From: Glandiceps talaboti
Taxonomy: Eukaryota > Hemichordata > Enteropneusta > Spengelidae
Reading direction: 5' to 3'
Assembly: GCF_964340395.1 (NCBI RefSeq)
Contig: NC_135558.1
Coordinates: forward strand, 1,337,501 to 1,401,500
Length of the DNA stretch: 64,000 nucleotides
This document shows, piece by piece, positions 1-11,400 of the stretch. The first letter of the stretch is position 1. The number at the start of each line of letters is the position of its first letter. The notes beneath the pieces were generated by a model. It saw only the letters and a program-made list of their open reading frames with translations. It made no database searches and was not told the origin of the DNA. A program made the translations under genes and the position numbers.

Positions 1-801
1 TTGACAATCACCACGTAAAAGATATATTGTTAAACCAGCATATGATGGTCGAGTCAGATAACCAATTTTCTGATCTAGTGTGTGGCCTAAATAACAAACA
101 ACGAGCACGTTTATACTAAAATTAGATCGAGGGAAAGCCTCCAAGTAATAGAACTGCTTTGATTATTTTGTTCATAGCTAAACAGCCTTATTAGAAGCCA
201 TTTGGTTCAGTAGACATAAACAGTAATTTGAAACTTAGCCATCAGGCACAAACACCTACAATAGCCATGTAAGAATTTGTGTGTGGCCTTAACACTCAGC
301 AAATGTTAAAACCCTCTAAGCTTTAGATCTTATTTAGACATTACAATTTACATAACGTGCCAAAATGTGTCATTTAATTATTTGACCAGTAAAGCAACCA
401 GGTTTCTTGATCTTTTAACGATTATAGTGGCATCGAAGGACATCTAATTAATTTCCCATGACTCTACGATGCGTGTTCTAATTACAAATGAACTATCTCG
501 TTCATACTTTCTTCGTCATGGATATACTGTTTGTTTGGATGTTTGTCCGCGTTAGAATTTTTCAAAACCTGTTTATCTCTATTTAAACACAATCTGTCTC
601 TACTTACGACTATTTTTCCTATCCAGCCTAAACTATGCCAGGTTTGATGGACGCTAATGGATTACCTATAGATGGAGACAACACTCAGGAAAACCCCTCA
701 AATTATTCAAAGACAGATCTAAACACTATGAGAGAAATACTTTTCTTCTTGTCCTCTAGTGATGTCAGTCATTAACACGCATGCGCCAAATCAAGATTTG
801 G
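1..801. other. Left edge, no recognised gene
   Basis: I see no recognisable gene or repeat here. An open stretch of 47 codons (635-775, +) starts MPGLMDANGLPIDGD and ends at TAA. It is too short, and has no visible splice partner or family resemblance, to be called a gene; it could be an exon of something lying mostly outside the window. Confidence 0.4.
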
Positions 802-2168
802 TTGTTTTGGTTTGAAGAAAGTGAAAGTCACATTGTCTCTGAGACATAGGATCGTGAACCATCGACAAAAAAACTTTTAATGGAGAAGGTGTATTTCGTT
901 CTAGAGAGAGGGGGTCAGGGACACACAGAGATAAAGGGGATACCATATTTCCTGAGAAGACAGCTTTTTAAAAAAATCAAACATAAATGATATTCGTTAC
1001 AACTGGCATTTCATAAAAGAACTAATCAGTTTTAAATACCTATTAGTTTTCATTTAATTTATCATAGTCTTCACTTGCTATTGCTACAAATGAGTTGGCA
1101 AGGTTTTATCGCATCAAATATCATAGTCTTCATGTACAATCTTACTTGCTATTGATACAAATGAGTTGGCAAGGTTTTATCACATCAAATTAAAACAGTT
1201 CCCAGAAATGTGTTGTCATTTTGATGAATTAACCCCCCCCCCCCCCCGGCTAAAGCTTAACAGATATCAATATTCTTTTTTCTTTTGATTTTTCCACAGT
1301 TATACAACGATTGTACGTACAGCGATAATCAGGAGGGTTTGACTTCGGGGGGTGGGGTGTACTCCCCTAGGAAGGTAAAGTCCAAAGTGAAGGTGCACCC
1401 CAAATAAGTGATATTTACTTTTTCACGAAAAATTCCTTTCAAAATCCCACTCTTTACTTCTATAGAGTCGATACCTTCAAGAAAAGCGTAAACTAGCTTT
1501 CAAAACGTTGCAAAATTGCGCCAGCCCAGCGTCTACAATACACATTTGTGAAGATCTATAAAACGTAGTCTTGTAATAACCTGCAAAGCGCCCCCAACGG
1601 CTGAATAATTCTGTCACGGTTTAATTAATACCTGTTACTGTGACATGGGTTCCTCTTTCACCGAAAAAATTCATAACCATAACCACGTGTTTTATTAATT
1701 CTGAGTATACCATTTGTAGAGAATAGATAATTTTTAATACAGTCCGTATTTACATATGTACATGTACATGCTTTATACTTAGAGATCGTTATCAATTCAC
1801 ATGTTTAAAATGTCTTTTCAATAGTCATGCATATTTTGTTTGTGTATGCTTATTTTTTAATTCTTAATTTATTCATTCATCCATCCATCCTATTGTTCGT
1901 TTCTAACTCAATTATTTTCCTCCTTTAACTGTGTCCATGTCCCCTTTATGTGTCGCTGCCCCCCTCTATCTGTGTCCCTACCCCCTCTATCTGTCTGTGT
2001 CCCTGCCCCCTCTATCTGTCTGTGTTCCTACCCCCTCTATCTGTCTGTGTTCCTACCCCCTCTCTCTACAACAAAATACACCTCCTCCATTAAAGTAAAG
2101 TTTTTTGTGTTTGGTTCACGATCCCATGGCTCAGACAATGTGACTTTCACTATCCTCAAACCAAACAA
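802..2168. mobile_element. Candidate DNA element with long terminal inverted repeats
   Basis: The left end (about 802-960) reappears inverted at the right end (about 2000-2168). Both ends begin TTGTTT(T)GGTTTGA when read inward and share GTGAAAGTCACATTGTCT, GGATCGTGAACCA and the AGAGAGAGGGGGT stretch. The arms are roughly 160 bp and imperfect. The interior encodes no transposase; it holds a C-run at about 1232-1247, a 70-bp local duplication around 1063-1190 and a CTATCTGTCTGTGT repeat at 1960-2060. The right end abuts the left edge of the MGST1 inverted duplication. A non-autonomous DNA transposon is the simplest reading; target-site duplications were not found. Confidence 0.5.
1758..1858 (+). 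repeat. Dispersed repeat, copy 1
   Basis: The stretch from ACATGCTTTATACTT to TTTGTGTATGCTTATTTTT recurs in the same orientation at 8218-8338. Both copies share the CAATAGT.ATGCATATTTT core. The copy here lies inside the inverted-end element and the other lies between the two MGST1 genes, so this may be a third small element nested in both. Confidence 0.55.
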
Positions 2169-2427
2169 GTAGATAAGGAATGGTAGCTGGCAAAGACAGC
2201 CAGAGAGTCCATATTTTCTTGTTGTCTACTTTTTCAGGAATTAGTGTTTCAAATTCTGTTTCAAATTCAACCACTATATATCCATTATTGGGTAAATTCA
2301 AAAGTCTCCCTCATAGATATTATCGCCTACTTTTTCATGTTGTACATTCTACTTTTACACTTTAGCTACATCCCTGTCTCCACACAATGGTTAAGTCACA
2401 CATTAATCTAGAAGATAAATCATTTGA

Positions 2428-2433
2428 TTTTAT
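2428..2433 (-). terminator. Polyadenylation signal of left MGST1
   Basis: AATAAA on the minus strand about 200 nt after the stop codon, mirrored by the signal of the right copy at 14094-14099. Confidence 0.6.
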
Positions 2434-2630
2434 TCAATCATATTCCAATCACAATAGAGACGTTTCTTTGATGTAAATACAATCAATATCATGATATAAA
2501 AATAAAAATTTCATCCACTTTTTAAAGTACAAATCCAATTAGATACATGATTCGATAGCCCCTTCCCCCACCCACTGTTAAATTCGTAACAGCAAAACAG
2601 TGAAATTTATAATCTGAACATCCTGTTCAA

Positions 2631-5600
2631 TTAAAATTCCCCATTTTTGATGACATTGTAGCCCATATAGAAGTTGACAGATATTCCAACAAAGAAGGCC
2701 AATGCCCTAAATGGTTGTACTCCAGCAAGGTATGACAAAGTGTGCACAACGCGACTTCCAGCAAAGATTCTAAAGACGAGTAATGCAGTGGCTGCCGATG
2801 GTCCTGTCAGTACGTACAGTGGTCCAAGTAACATAAATGGAATGATGTTTTCCATGTCATTCAGTACAGTTCTGTGAATAGAGAACACAATTTGAGGTGT
2901 TAATGGAAGACGACTTAGAATCCAGCCCTGTGGGCATTTTGATCTCACTCTTCCCTGACAAAGCCTGGCATTTTGATATCACTCTTTCCTGACAAAGCCT
3001 GGCATTTTGATACCACTCTTCCCTGACAAAGCCTGGCATTTTGATCTCACTCTTTCCTGACAAAGCCTGGCATTTTGATATCACTCTTTCCTGACAAAGC
3101 CTGGCATTTTGATCTCACTCTTCCCTGACAAAGCCTGGCATTTTGATATCACTCTTTCCTGACAAAGCCTGGCATTTTGATATCACTCTTTCCTGACAAA
3201 GCCTGGCATTTTGATCTCACTCTTTCCTGACAAAGCCTGGCATTTTGATCTCACTCTTCCCTGACAAAGCCTGGCATTTTGATATCACTCTTTCCTGACA
3301 AAGCCTGGCATTTTGATATCACTCTTCCCTGACAAAGCCTGGCATTTTGATCTCACTCTTTCCTGACAAAGCCTGGCATTTTGATCTCACTCTTTCCTGA
3401 CAAAGCCTGGCATTTTGATATCACTCTTTCCTGACAAACCTAGCATTTTGATCTCACTCTTTCCTGACAAAGCCTGGCATTTTGATATCACTCTTTCCTG
3501 ACAAACCTAGCATTTTGATCTCACTCTTTCCTGACAAAACCTAACATTTTGATCTCACTCTTTCCTGACAAAACCTAGCATTTTGATCTCACTCTTTCCT
3601 GACAAAGCCTGGCATTTTGATCTCACTCTTTCCTGACAAAGCCTGGCATTTTGATACCACTCTTTCCTGACAAAGCCTGGCATTTTGATCTCACTCTTTC
3701 CTGACAAAGCCTGGCATTTTGATATCACTCTTTCCTGACAAAGTCTGGCATTTTGATATCACTCTTCCCTGACAAAGCCTGGCATTTTGATATCACTCTT
3801 TCCTGACAAAACCTAGCATTTTGATCTCACTCTTTCCTGACAAAGCCTGGCATTTTGATCTCACTCTTTCCTGACAAAGCCTGGCATTTTGATCTCACTC
3901 TTCCCTGACAAAGCCTGGCATTTTGATCTCACTCTTTCCTGACAAAGCCTGGCATTTTGATATCACTCTTTCCTGACAAAGCCTGGCATTTTGATCTCAC
4001 TCTTTCCTGACAAAGCCTGGCATTTTGATATCACTCTTTCCTGACAAAGCCTGGCATTTTGATCTCACTCTTTCCTGACAAAGCCTGGCATTTTGATATC
4101 ACTCTTCCCTGACAAAGCCTGGCATTTTGATATCACTCTTTCCTGACAAAGCCTGGCATTTTAATATCACTCTTTCCTGACAAAGCCTGGCATTTTAATA
4201 TCACTCTTTCCTGACAAAGCCTGGCATTTTGATCTCACTCTTTCCTGACAAAGCCTGGCATTTTGATATCACTCTTTCCTGACAAAGCCTGGCATTTTAA
4301 TATCACTCTTCCCTGACAAAGCCTGGCATTTTGATATCACTCTTTCCTGACAAAGCCTGGCATTTTGATACCACTCTTTCCTGACAAAGCCTGGCATTTT
4401 GATATCACTCTTTCCTGACAAAGCCTGGCATTTTAATATCACTCTTTCCTGACAAAGCCTGGCATTTTGATATCACTCTTTCCTGACAAAGCCTGGCATT
4501 TTAATATCACTCTTTCCTGACAAAGCCTGGCATTTTGATATCACTCTTTCCTGACAAAGCCTGGCATTTTGATCTCACTCTTTCCTGACAAAGCCTGGCA
4601 TTTTGCTAGTGGACGTTTACTGAATGAAACTTTTGGTCAGAAATCAGACACAAATTCGTTTTGGGTTTGAAATATTTCCCTGATGACATCAATAGCCTCA
4701 CCACGTGATTAGAACCAACTTGGAGGGGTGAGCTATATGATGTAAACATAATGACCATATTCAATTGTTGCTGCAGGAAATCATATTCTAATGTTAGGTT
4801 TGAATAATGGCTGCTAGTGAAATTTCAGGCTTGGTAGAGGAAAGGTGAGAACCAACAATTCCAACACAACTGGATTCTAGGCTGTGAAAGATGCTGTGGG
4901 TTTGAAGTTGTCTGGGTTTGTGTAGAAATGACATGTCCCATCTGTCAGATGCCACAATGTATCTCACAAGTTTCCACAACATCAAGGTCAGTGTATTTTA
5001 AGTGAGAATACAACAGATTGTGTATTATAACTTTATATAACTTTATATAAGTGAGAATACCAACCTACGAATACGTTCTACTGTGTTATTAACAGATGAC
5101 ATTCTCTTCTTGATATAGTCCCTGTCCTTAATACCAGATACTGTGTAATCTTCTACAGAAACAAAACTCTGAAAACAGAAGGAGCAAACAATTTGCAGTG
5201 TGTGTATCAAACTAGGGCAAACGTTATCAATGTACACATGTGTAAAGAAAGATTGTATTCAAAAGCTGGTTAATAATCACTGTGTCATGCCCTATTACTC
5301 TATGTCTAAATATGGAATATACCCTGTTACTCTATGTCTAAATATGGAATATACCCTGTTACTCTATGTCTAAATATTGAATATACCGTGTTACTCTTAT
5401 GTCCAAATATGGAATATACTGTGTTACTTTTAGATCAACAGTCCACAGAAAAATTAGTGCATGCGTTCGTTACATCTCGTCTTGACTATTGTAATTCTCT
5501 ACTTTATGGCTTGCCAGATTATCAAATCCATAAGCTCCAGTCAATTCAGAATGCTGCTGCACGCCTAGTCATGAAAACACCCAGAACAGACCATATTACA

Positions 5601-7637
5601 CCAGTACTTCATAATTTACATTGGCTGCCCATACAAAAACGGATAAAGTTCAAAATTCTATGTTTAACATACAAGGTTTTAAGTAACATGTCCCCTGTTT
5701 ATCTCAGAGAACTGTTAGAAATCCGTTCTTCTGGTCGTACCCTTCGTTCCTCTACCGAAGGTGCTCATACACTTCGCCAGCCAATTGCCAACACGGTTTT
5801 TTTATGGAGACAGGGCTTTTTCGGTGTGTGCTCCGCGTCTCTGGAATCGGCTACCAGTTTCAATCCGTCTTAGCGTAAATATTGATGTTTTTAAATCAAA
5901 TCTTAAGACACACCTTTTTATTGAATGAAAGTATTTTATTGGTGGTTTTTTTAATTCTTTTTACAAAGTTGTGTGAAGCGCTTTGAGATGTTTTGTTTTA
6001 CATGTAAAGCGTTTTTAAAGAAATAAATATTATTATTATTATTACTCTTATGTCCAAATATGGAATATACCCTGTTACTCAATGTTCAAATATGGAATAT
6101 ACCCTGTTATTATATGTCCAAATATGGAATATACCCTTTTACGCAATGTCCAAATATGGAATATACCCTGTTACTCCATGTCCAAATATGGAATACCTGT
6201 TTACTCTATGTCCAAATATGGAATACCTGGTCAGTAACACTACATCAAATTACAGAATACATTCAAATGTCTTTGTAAACAAAACAAAAAAAAACAGCTG
6301 ACCCTTCCGAGCTGTCATTTTAAAAACATGATAGTAATAAGAAATTGATTATTATTATTATTAGCCTTTATTTAAACTTGATAGACTGTTACGCCAAAGG
6401 CTCTTCTTATACAGTGTCCAGATAAAAATATACAAATATTTGAATTGAATGATAATGAATGAATGAATGAATGAACGAACAAACAAACAAACAAACAAAC
6501 AAACGAACGAACGAATGAACGAACGAACGAACGAACGAAAGAACAAATGAACGAATGAACAAATGAATGAATGAATGAATGAATGAATGAAATTTATTTC
6601 ACCAGATAACAAAAATAAGCTACACTTTCAAAGAAACATATGATACAAATATACAAAATGAATACAAAAGAAATACACAATTATTATCTGATGTGGACGA
6701 TTGAAATAGTTCAGCAGAACTAGTCTTGTCCATGGCCCGTACATTAACATTGACAGCATCCATACAAAGTCATTTACAATTCTATTAGATAATTGACTCT
6801 ACCCTGATTTTTAAATTTACACTAGATTCAACTGGCCTGGAATGTTTTTTTAAAAAACTTTTTTGTTAGCAAAAAATGACTTAATCATTATATTTTACAC
6901 CCTGAACAGTATTGAAATTCCTATGGGTAAACCTACATGTATATTTGTGTAGTTGTACACAATAAATCATCCAATCAGTCTAGCGCCCTCTCCCGTTTGC
7001 ATGCTTAATACATTTGTTTACCATGGCCGGGAGTGGGAATCAGGAACTCTATGACATCTCAGACCACTATCTCAATGATCTTTTCAGTGGTCTGAGAAGT
7101 AATGGCGTGTTGTTAGTGTAGACTGAATCATGTCTCCCTAATAATACATCCATGACTGAATAAAACTACTGGAACCCAATACATCTTGTCTCATACGTTA
7201 TTCCCCGTGCAACTAGTGACGGGAGACTTTAAATAGTCCTGCTTACAGACGGTGCACGAGTCTATATTACTGACTTGACTCTTAACACCGAATCGAGTCC
7301 CGGATTACTCCGTATGCAAGCAGGACTACGGGAGACTTAGAAGTTAATTGATATACTACATACAGTGACATGCAAAAACACCATCCTGTCACATGGTTAT
7401 TACACGTAATTTAGCATCACTTATATATGTTTTGTTTGAACACGTCTTCACAGCTGGCATACAAAAAATGTTTCACCGTATTCGTAGTATTGATCACCAA
7501 CGTATTACACTTACCTTGTCTTTGATTCTGAAGATCGACGTCAGTAGTAACAATGCCACCATTTTTAAGACCACAAATGCACCATAAGTGGCAAATGATA
7601 CAAATACGGGGTTATTGAGGGTTAATTCGGCGACCAT
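2631..7637 (-). CDS. MGST1: Microsomal glutathione S-transferase 1-like (MAPEG family), left copy
   Basis: Three coding exons, 7515-7637, 5065-5168 and 2631-2871, join in phase (123+104+241 nt) into 155 aa, the usual MGST1 length. The family signature [18 protein letters not shown] spans the exon 2/3 junction and is followed by three hydrophobic segments. Residues corresponding to the glutathione-binding Asn, Glu, His and Tyr of MAPEG enzymes are present ([14 protein letters not shown]). The family role is glutathione conjugation or peroxide reduction in ER and outer mitochondrial membranes. The Cys49 sensor region of mammalian MGST1 (NPEDC) reads VSVEDY here, so thiol activation is unlikely. 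The start ATG is the only in-frame one and aligns with the N-terminus of the right copy. It is transcribed away from the right copy. An AATAAA lies on this strand at 2428-2433. Intron 1 carries a LINE fragment, and intron 2 a 49-copy minisatellite. Confidence 0.92.
2934..4605. repeat. 34-bp minisatellite, left arm (about 49 copies)
   Basis: Tandem units of about 34 bp containing CCTGACAAAGCCTGGCATTT and GATCTCACTCTTT, with variants at a few positions (GATATCAC, GATACCAC, TTAATATC, AAACCTAGC). It sits in intron 2 of the left MGST1, about 60 bp from exon 3. The right arm carries the same array inverted with about half the copies. Because 34 is not a multiple of 3 and the unit lacks stops, spurious reading frames run through it. 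Confidence 0.95.
5287..5420. repeat. 32-bp minisatellite, left arm, first part
   Basis: Tandem units built on TATGTCTAAATATGGAATAT and ACCCTGTTAC. The array is split: it stops where the LINE fragment begins and resumes at 6048. The uninterrupted inverted counterpart is at 11658-12076. Confidence 0.9.
5428..6047 (+). mobile_element. 3' end of a CR1/L2-like LINE, decayed
   Basis: The plus strand encodes the C-terminal part of a non-LTR reverse transcriptase ([41 protein letters not shown]). The reading frame is broken by a frameshift near 5805-5820; the expected downstream motif ([11 protein letters not shown]) continues in another frame to a stop near 5928. The 3' UTR ends in an ATT microsatellite tail, as in CR1/L2-type elements. 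It is truncated at the 5' end and sits inside the 32-bp minisatellite, so it inserted after that array existed. Clade assignment is from memory of motif style only. Confidence 0.85.
6048..6240. repeat. 32-bp minisatellite, left arm, second part
   Basis: Continuation of the array interrupted by the LINE fragment: about six units with TATGTCCAAATATGGAATA. It is followed by a short block, TACATCAAATTACAGAATAC, which has an inverted match at 11628-11655 in the right arm. Confidence 0.9.
6354..6600. repeat. ATT tract and (TGAA/CGAA/CAAA)n microsatellite
   Basis: Tetranucleotide runs of AATG, AACG and AACA families at about 6450-6590, preceded by TTATTATTATTA. This insert of roughly 490 bp (6300-6790) has no counterpart in the right arm; its other bases contain nothing I recognise. 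Confidence 0.85.
7219..7338. mobile_element. Small hairpin element flanked by direct repeats
   Basis: The 11-mer ACGGGAGACTT occurs at 7219-7229 and 7328-7338. Just inside are inverted arms GTCCTGCTT (7236-7244) and AAGCAGGAC (7318-7326). This is the architecture of a short inverted-repeat element with a target duplication. No matching insert is seen at the equivalent place in the right arm. The unusually long direct repeat keeps this tentative. Confidence 0.4.
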
Positions 7638-7760
7638 GATGATTGATAAATGTGTGAAGCTGGCGTTTGACGATTAACACCTGATGTGATGGACAGAGGG
7701 ACAATGTGGTGGAACGAATTTACGATGGCTTTACAGTTACACCCAGTGTTGATCGACCTT

Positions 7761-7773
7761 AGGTCAAAGGTCA
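7761..7773 (+). promoter_or_regulatory. DR1 nuclear-receptor half-site pair
   Basis: AGGTCA-A-AGGTCA matches the DR1 consensus bound by HNF4 and RXR heterodimers. It lies upstream of the left MGST1 start. Motif match only; no binding data. Confidence 0.45.
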
Positions 7774-7858
7774 CACGGGGTAACGCACTGTGAGTCTATT
7801 GTGTAGTGTGGTACTATTTATCATCATTTCTTACTATCAATTCATGCTCAGGCACTCG

Positions 7859-7941
7859 AATCAATCTGTATGATTTTTTTTTTAAATGTATGGTAAATAA
7901 GACTTATTAACCATACCTTTTTTTTTTCATACAGATTGATT
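7859..7941. repeat. Hairpin near the centre of the inverted duplication
   Basis: Perfect 15-bp outer arms AATCAATCTGTATGA and TCATACAGATTGATT, with a further imperfect inner stem (TATGGTAAATAAG with ACTTATTAACCATA). It lies close to, but probably not exactly at, the symmetry centre of the large duplication. Confidence 0.7.
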
Positions 7942-8217
7942 GCAATTTAAATAATTGTATTTTTTCTATTGCAGAGAAAGAAAAAATATTAAAACTAATA
8001 TTGGAATATAATTATTTCGATATGGCAATATTTTTAAAAAACACTGCTATATCCTATACCCTCCAGTAGCTCCATGTACAAGTTAAACAATTGTTGTAAA
8101 TTGTTCATACTATACAGTTTTGTATTATTTTTAAATTGTAACCATACCACAATCTCTGATAGTGTGAGTTGAGTAATGATAAAAGAAAGATTTGAGTGCC
8201 TGTAGATATACAAGAAC

Positions 8218-8338
8218 ATGCTTTATACTTTTAACATTTTAAACATGTGAATAACGATCTATAATATAGATTGTTATTCATGTGTTTACAATGTTTTCAA
8301 TAGTAATGCATATTTTTGTTTGTGTATGCTTATTTTTC
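8218..8338 (+). repeat. Dispersed repeat, copy 2, with internal hairpin
   Basis: Direct copy of the 1758-1858 repeat. It contains an extra near-palindrome at 8243-8287 built on GTGAATAACGATCTAT and ATAGATTGTTATTCA, which copy 1 has only as a half (GATCGTTATCAATTCACATG). Confidence 0.6.
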
Positions 8339-8348
8339 TTTCTTTTTT

Positions 8349-8360
8349 TAACCTTGACCT
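8349..8360 (-). promoter_or_regulatory. Degenerate counterpart of the DR1 element
   Basis: Reads AGGTCAAGGTTA on the minus strand: one spacer base is missing and the second half-site is mutated compared with 7761-7773. It is about 100 bp upstream of the right MGST1 ATG. Confidence 0.35.
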
Positions 8361-8461
8361 CGGGTCACCTTATAGAACTCATTGATCAATGTTTACCACG
8401 TGTCATATAGCACAGCTACCTAGCTGCACAGCCGCCATCTCTGCACAATATCACAGTCATC

Positions 8462-11400
8462 ATGGTCGCCGAATTAACCCTCAACAACCCTGTATTTGTA
8501 TCATTTGCCACTTATGGTGCATTTGTGGTGTTAAAAATGATGGCATTGTTACCACTGACTGCAATCGTCCGAATGAAAGACAAGGTAAGTGTAATGTGTA
8601 GGTGATCAATAGTTCAACGGAGGAACATTTTTTGTTTGCCAGCTGTGAAGATGTATTCAAACAAAATATATATAAGTGATGCTATATTAATATAATAAAA
8701 TAGTATTTTTACTTTACCATTTTTACTGTGTATGCACAGGATATTGTTTTTGCATGCCACTGTAGTATGTAGTTCATTAGATAACCTTATTTTCTTATTT
8801 TTAACCTTATATTTTCTTATTACTCTAGTTTATATATTTACTAGTTTGTTTTAGCACCGAATATTTATTGCAGAAAATCCAATGAAGAAATGTAGTTTTC
8901 TTAATGGATGCAATAAAGATTCTATTTTATTAGTATTAGTAGATATTTTGTTGGATCTTACAACTGTACATTTAACTCACTACTCTGCCTAAATAAGATA
9001 CCCAGGTGCCCAATATTTAGCAGCTCCACCCCACCTTGGACTTTGTCCGGCCTGTATCAAAGGTAGTGTCAGTCATAGGGACACATAGTATTTAAAAGAT
9101 ATTGTTTTCCTTGTGTACAAGGCTAAATATAACAACGTTTTGACTTCAATAAATATATTTCCCCTACCTTTATGTAAAGAAGACCCTTCTAGTATAGAGC
9201 ATATATTGATACATTTGTAGTACCAGGATTCGTGTGATATTTTTATCAGGAAAACAACAATCCAAGCAATAATACGTGTCCCTGTGGTTTCAGTTACCCA
9301 GCCTCCACTATGGGCTATAATTTCCAACTCATCTGGTATCATTATGCATTGTGCACTGACCACTTTACCGTCTAGATTCTATTCTGTAAATGTTTGCTGA
9401 AAATTTTAACCATGTGTAAAGTTAAAATGCTAAGGGTGGTGCTGAATTGTGTAGAATTTTATAAGGCACTATAAATTAAATTCTTTGTTTGCCATCTGCT
9501 TGGGTAGGTTTGTTGATAGATTTAGAAAATCAAGCACATTAGTTCAAAATTTCTGTGTGAGACTGTATTTCACACCATTGTAAATGGAAACAAAATCATT
9601 CAGATATCTTCAGAACAACTACAATATTTCTAAATAGTTGTTTAAGACAATCAAAGTTTGGATTTTGACATTTACATTTCAGTGTAGTAGATTTAGGTAC
9701 AAACAGAAAATGAGTCAACAGAAACGTTAATTTTACACGACATGCTAGCATTACGTTTTTATGTGTGTGTTTATTTTTTTCCGTCTGACTGGTAGATTTT
9801 AGGAAATTCAAGGACAGTAAACAAAAGTATTTAATTGATGAAGCCAAACAGAGATGAATAGTATACTCTCTGGGCAAAGCTGCACTATCTAAACTGGAGT
9901 ATTATTTTATCAATTAATTAACTTTATTACTTAACAACATGCTGTGGAAAGCATGGTATAGTAAACACAATACAATACAATACAATACAATACAAGACAA
10001 AAATACAATACACATTACTTTTCTGCTGGGGGGATCTTTCGAGATGTATCTAAAAGAAATTTGGCAAAAGGAAGTTTATCATCTGAACTTAGAATATACA
10101 AAAATTTATCTTGACTGTTTAAAGTGTTAAAATAAGCACATTTCAAAGATATCGAAGAAAATAAAACCTCTCTCTCATTTTCGTTTTGTGGGCAATGAAT
10201 AATAAAATGAAATTCATCTTCAACCATTGAGGGGCAATACTTGCAAAATCTTTCATTGGCAGGAATTTTTGGCATACACCTTCTACCCAACTCTATTTGT
10301 AAATGAAAATCAGAGACTCTAAATTTTGTAATTAATCTACGACAAGTGGGATTCTTAATCTTGATTAGGTAGTTTTCTAGTTTGAATACAGATTTAAAAG
10401 TTGTATAAGTTCTAAGTTTGTTTTTATCACTACCATTTCTTCTAACATCATTAAATAAATCATTAAACCAAGATTTACAAAAGTCTTTGCATAGATTGTC
10501 CTGAATTGTATTAAGGGTAGAATTAAAATTACAAATACAAGACCAAATATTGCTCTCACTATATTTATCAAGCATATCTGTTATATAGTTTCCCCAATTT
10601 GAATAACGCATGGACGATAAGTATGCTGACTTTAATAAACAATCATCACTAATAACTAATCTATGCCAATACTTCAACATATGCTTAATAACAACAAAAT
10701 TAACAGGAAAACGCCCCAATTCCCCTATAATACCATTAATTGGAGCTCTCTTAGAAACACCCAATAAAAATCTATAAAAAGAGTAACTAATCTCATCAAG
10801 AAAATTCTTCTTTTGATTTATTTCGCAACCCCAGACTTCGCAACCATAAGTCATGTTAGGAACTATTAAACGATCAAAAAGATCTAAAGCTATATCAACT
10901 GAAATACATCCATCAGAAGATACGAGTCTACGTAAACTGAAAAGAGCTTTCATGGACTTTAACTTCAAGTTACAGAAATTTCTTTTAAACTTACCATTAG
11001 CAGAAATTATAATACCCAAATAGCAATATTCCTTAACATTATCAATTGAAATTCCATTTAAATGAAAACTAACACTTTTAATCAAACGGTTGCTCTTATT
11101 GAAAACAATGACTTTAGTTTTCTTGATGTTTACAGTTAATTTCCATTTTGAACAAAAGTTGTGTAACTTATCAAAGTTATCAATCAGATAACTCGAACAT
11201 TTACATTCACTGAAATTAAAATGCCAAATAATTAGACATTGACCAATTTGATATAAGAGGTGTAGTGCAGTAACAGGTTGAAATTGTGATCATATGGGGG
11301 CAGCAGCACTGACTTTTGGGTGTAGACCCCAAAATTAATTTGATTGGATTTATTGTACCATATGATGTGTACAGCTACACAAATATATGACATCATGTCA

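Larger units (their letters stand above)
7638..8461. promoter_or_regulatory. Shared bidirectional 5' region of the two MGST1 genes
   Basis: 824 bp separate the divergent start codons. On the left side, 124 bp upstream of the ATG, is a perfect nuclear-receptor DR1 element AGGTCAAAGGTCA (7761-7773). The equivalent place on the right (8349-8360, minus strand) reads AGGTCAAGGTTA, a damaged version. Two hairpins (7859-7941 and 8243-8287) lie between. A short GCCGCCATCT, resembling a YY1 site, is about 25 bp before the right ATG. Promoter function is inferred from position. Confidence 0.55.

Noticed and set aside
2934-4605. CRISPR-like array (regular units of about 34 bp)
   Set aside because: Units are head-to-tail without unique spacers, in an animal gene intron; it is a minisatellite. 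The same holds for the 25196-27732 and 54545-55400 arrays.
7022-7122. Short frame starting [16 protein letters not shown]
   Set aside because: About 33 codons, with an internal 10-bp inverted repeat (TCAGACCACT and AGTGGTCTGA) explaining its structure; no partner exon seen.
10015-11085. Host gene of 356 codons on the minus strand
   Set aside because: Motifs (YLGIIIS, thumb region, terminal CCHC) and the simple-repeat tail mark it as the 3' half of a LINE.
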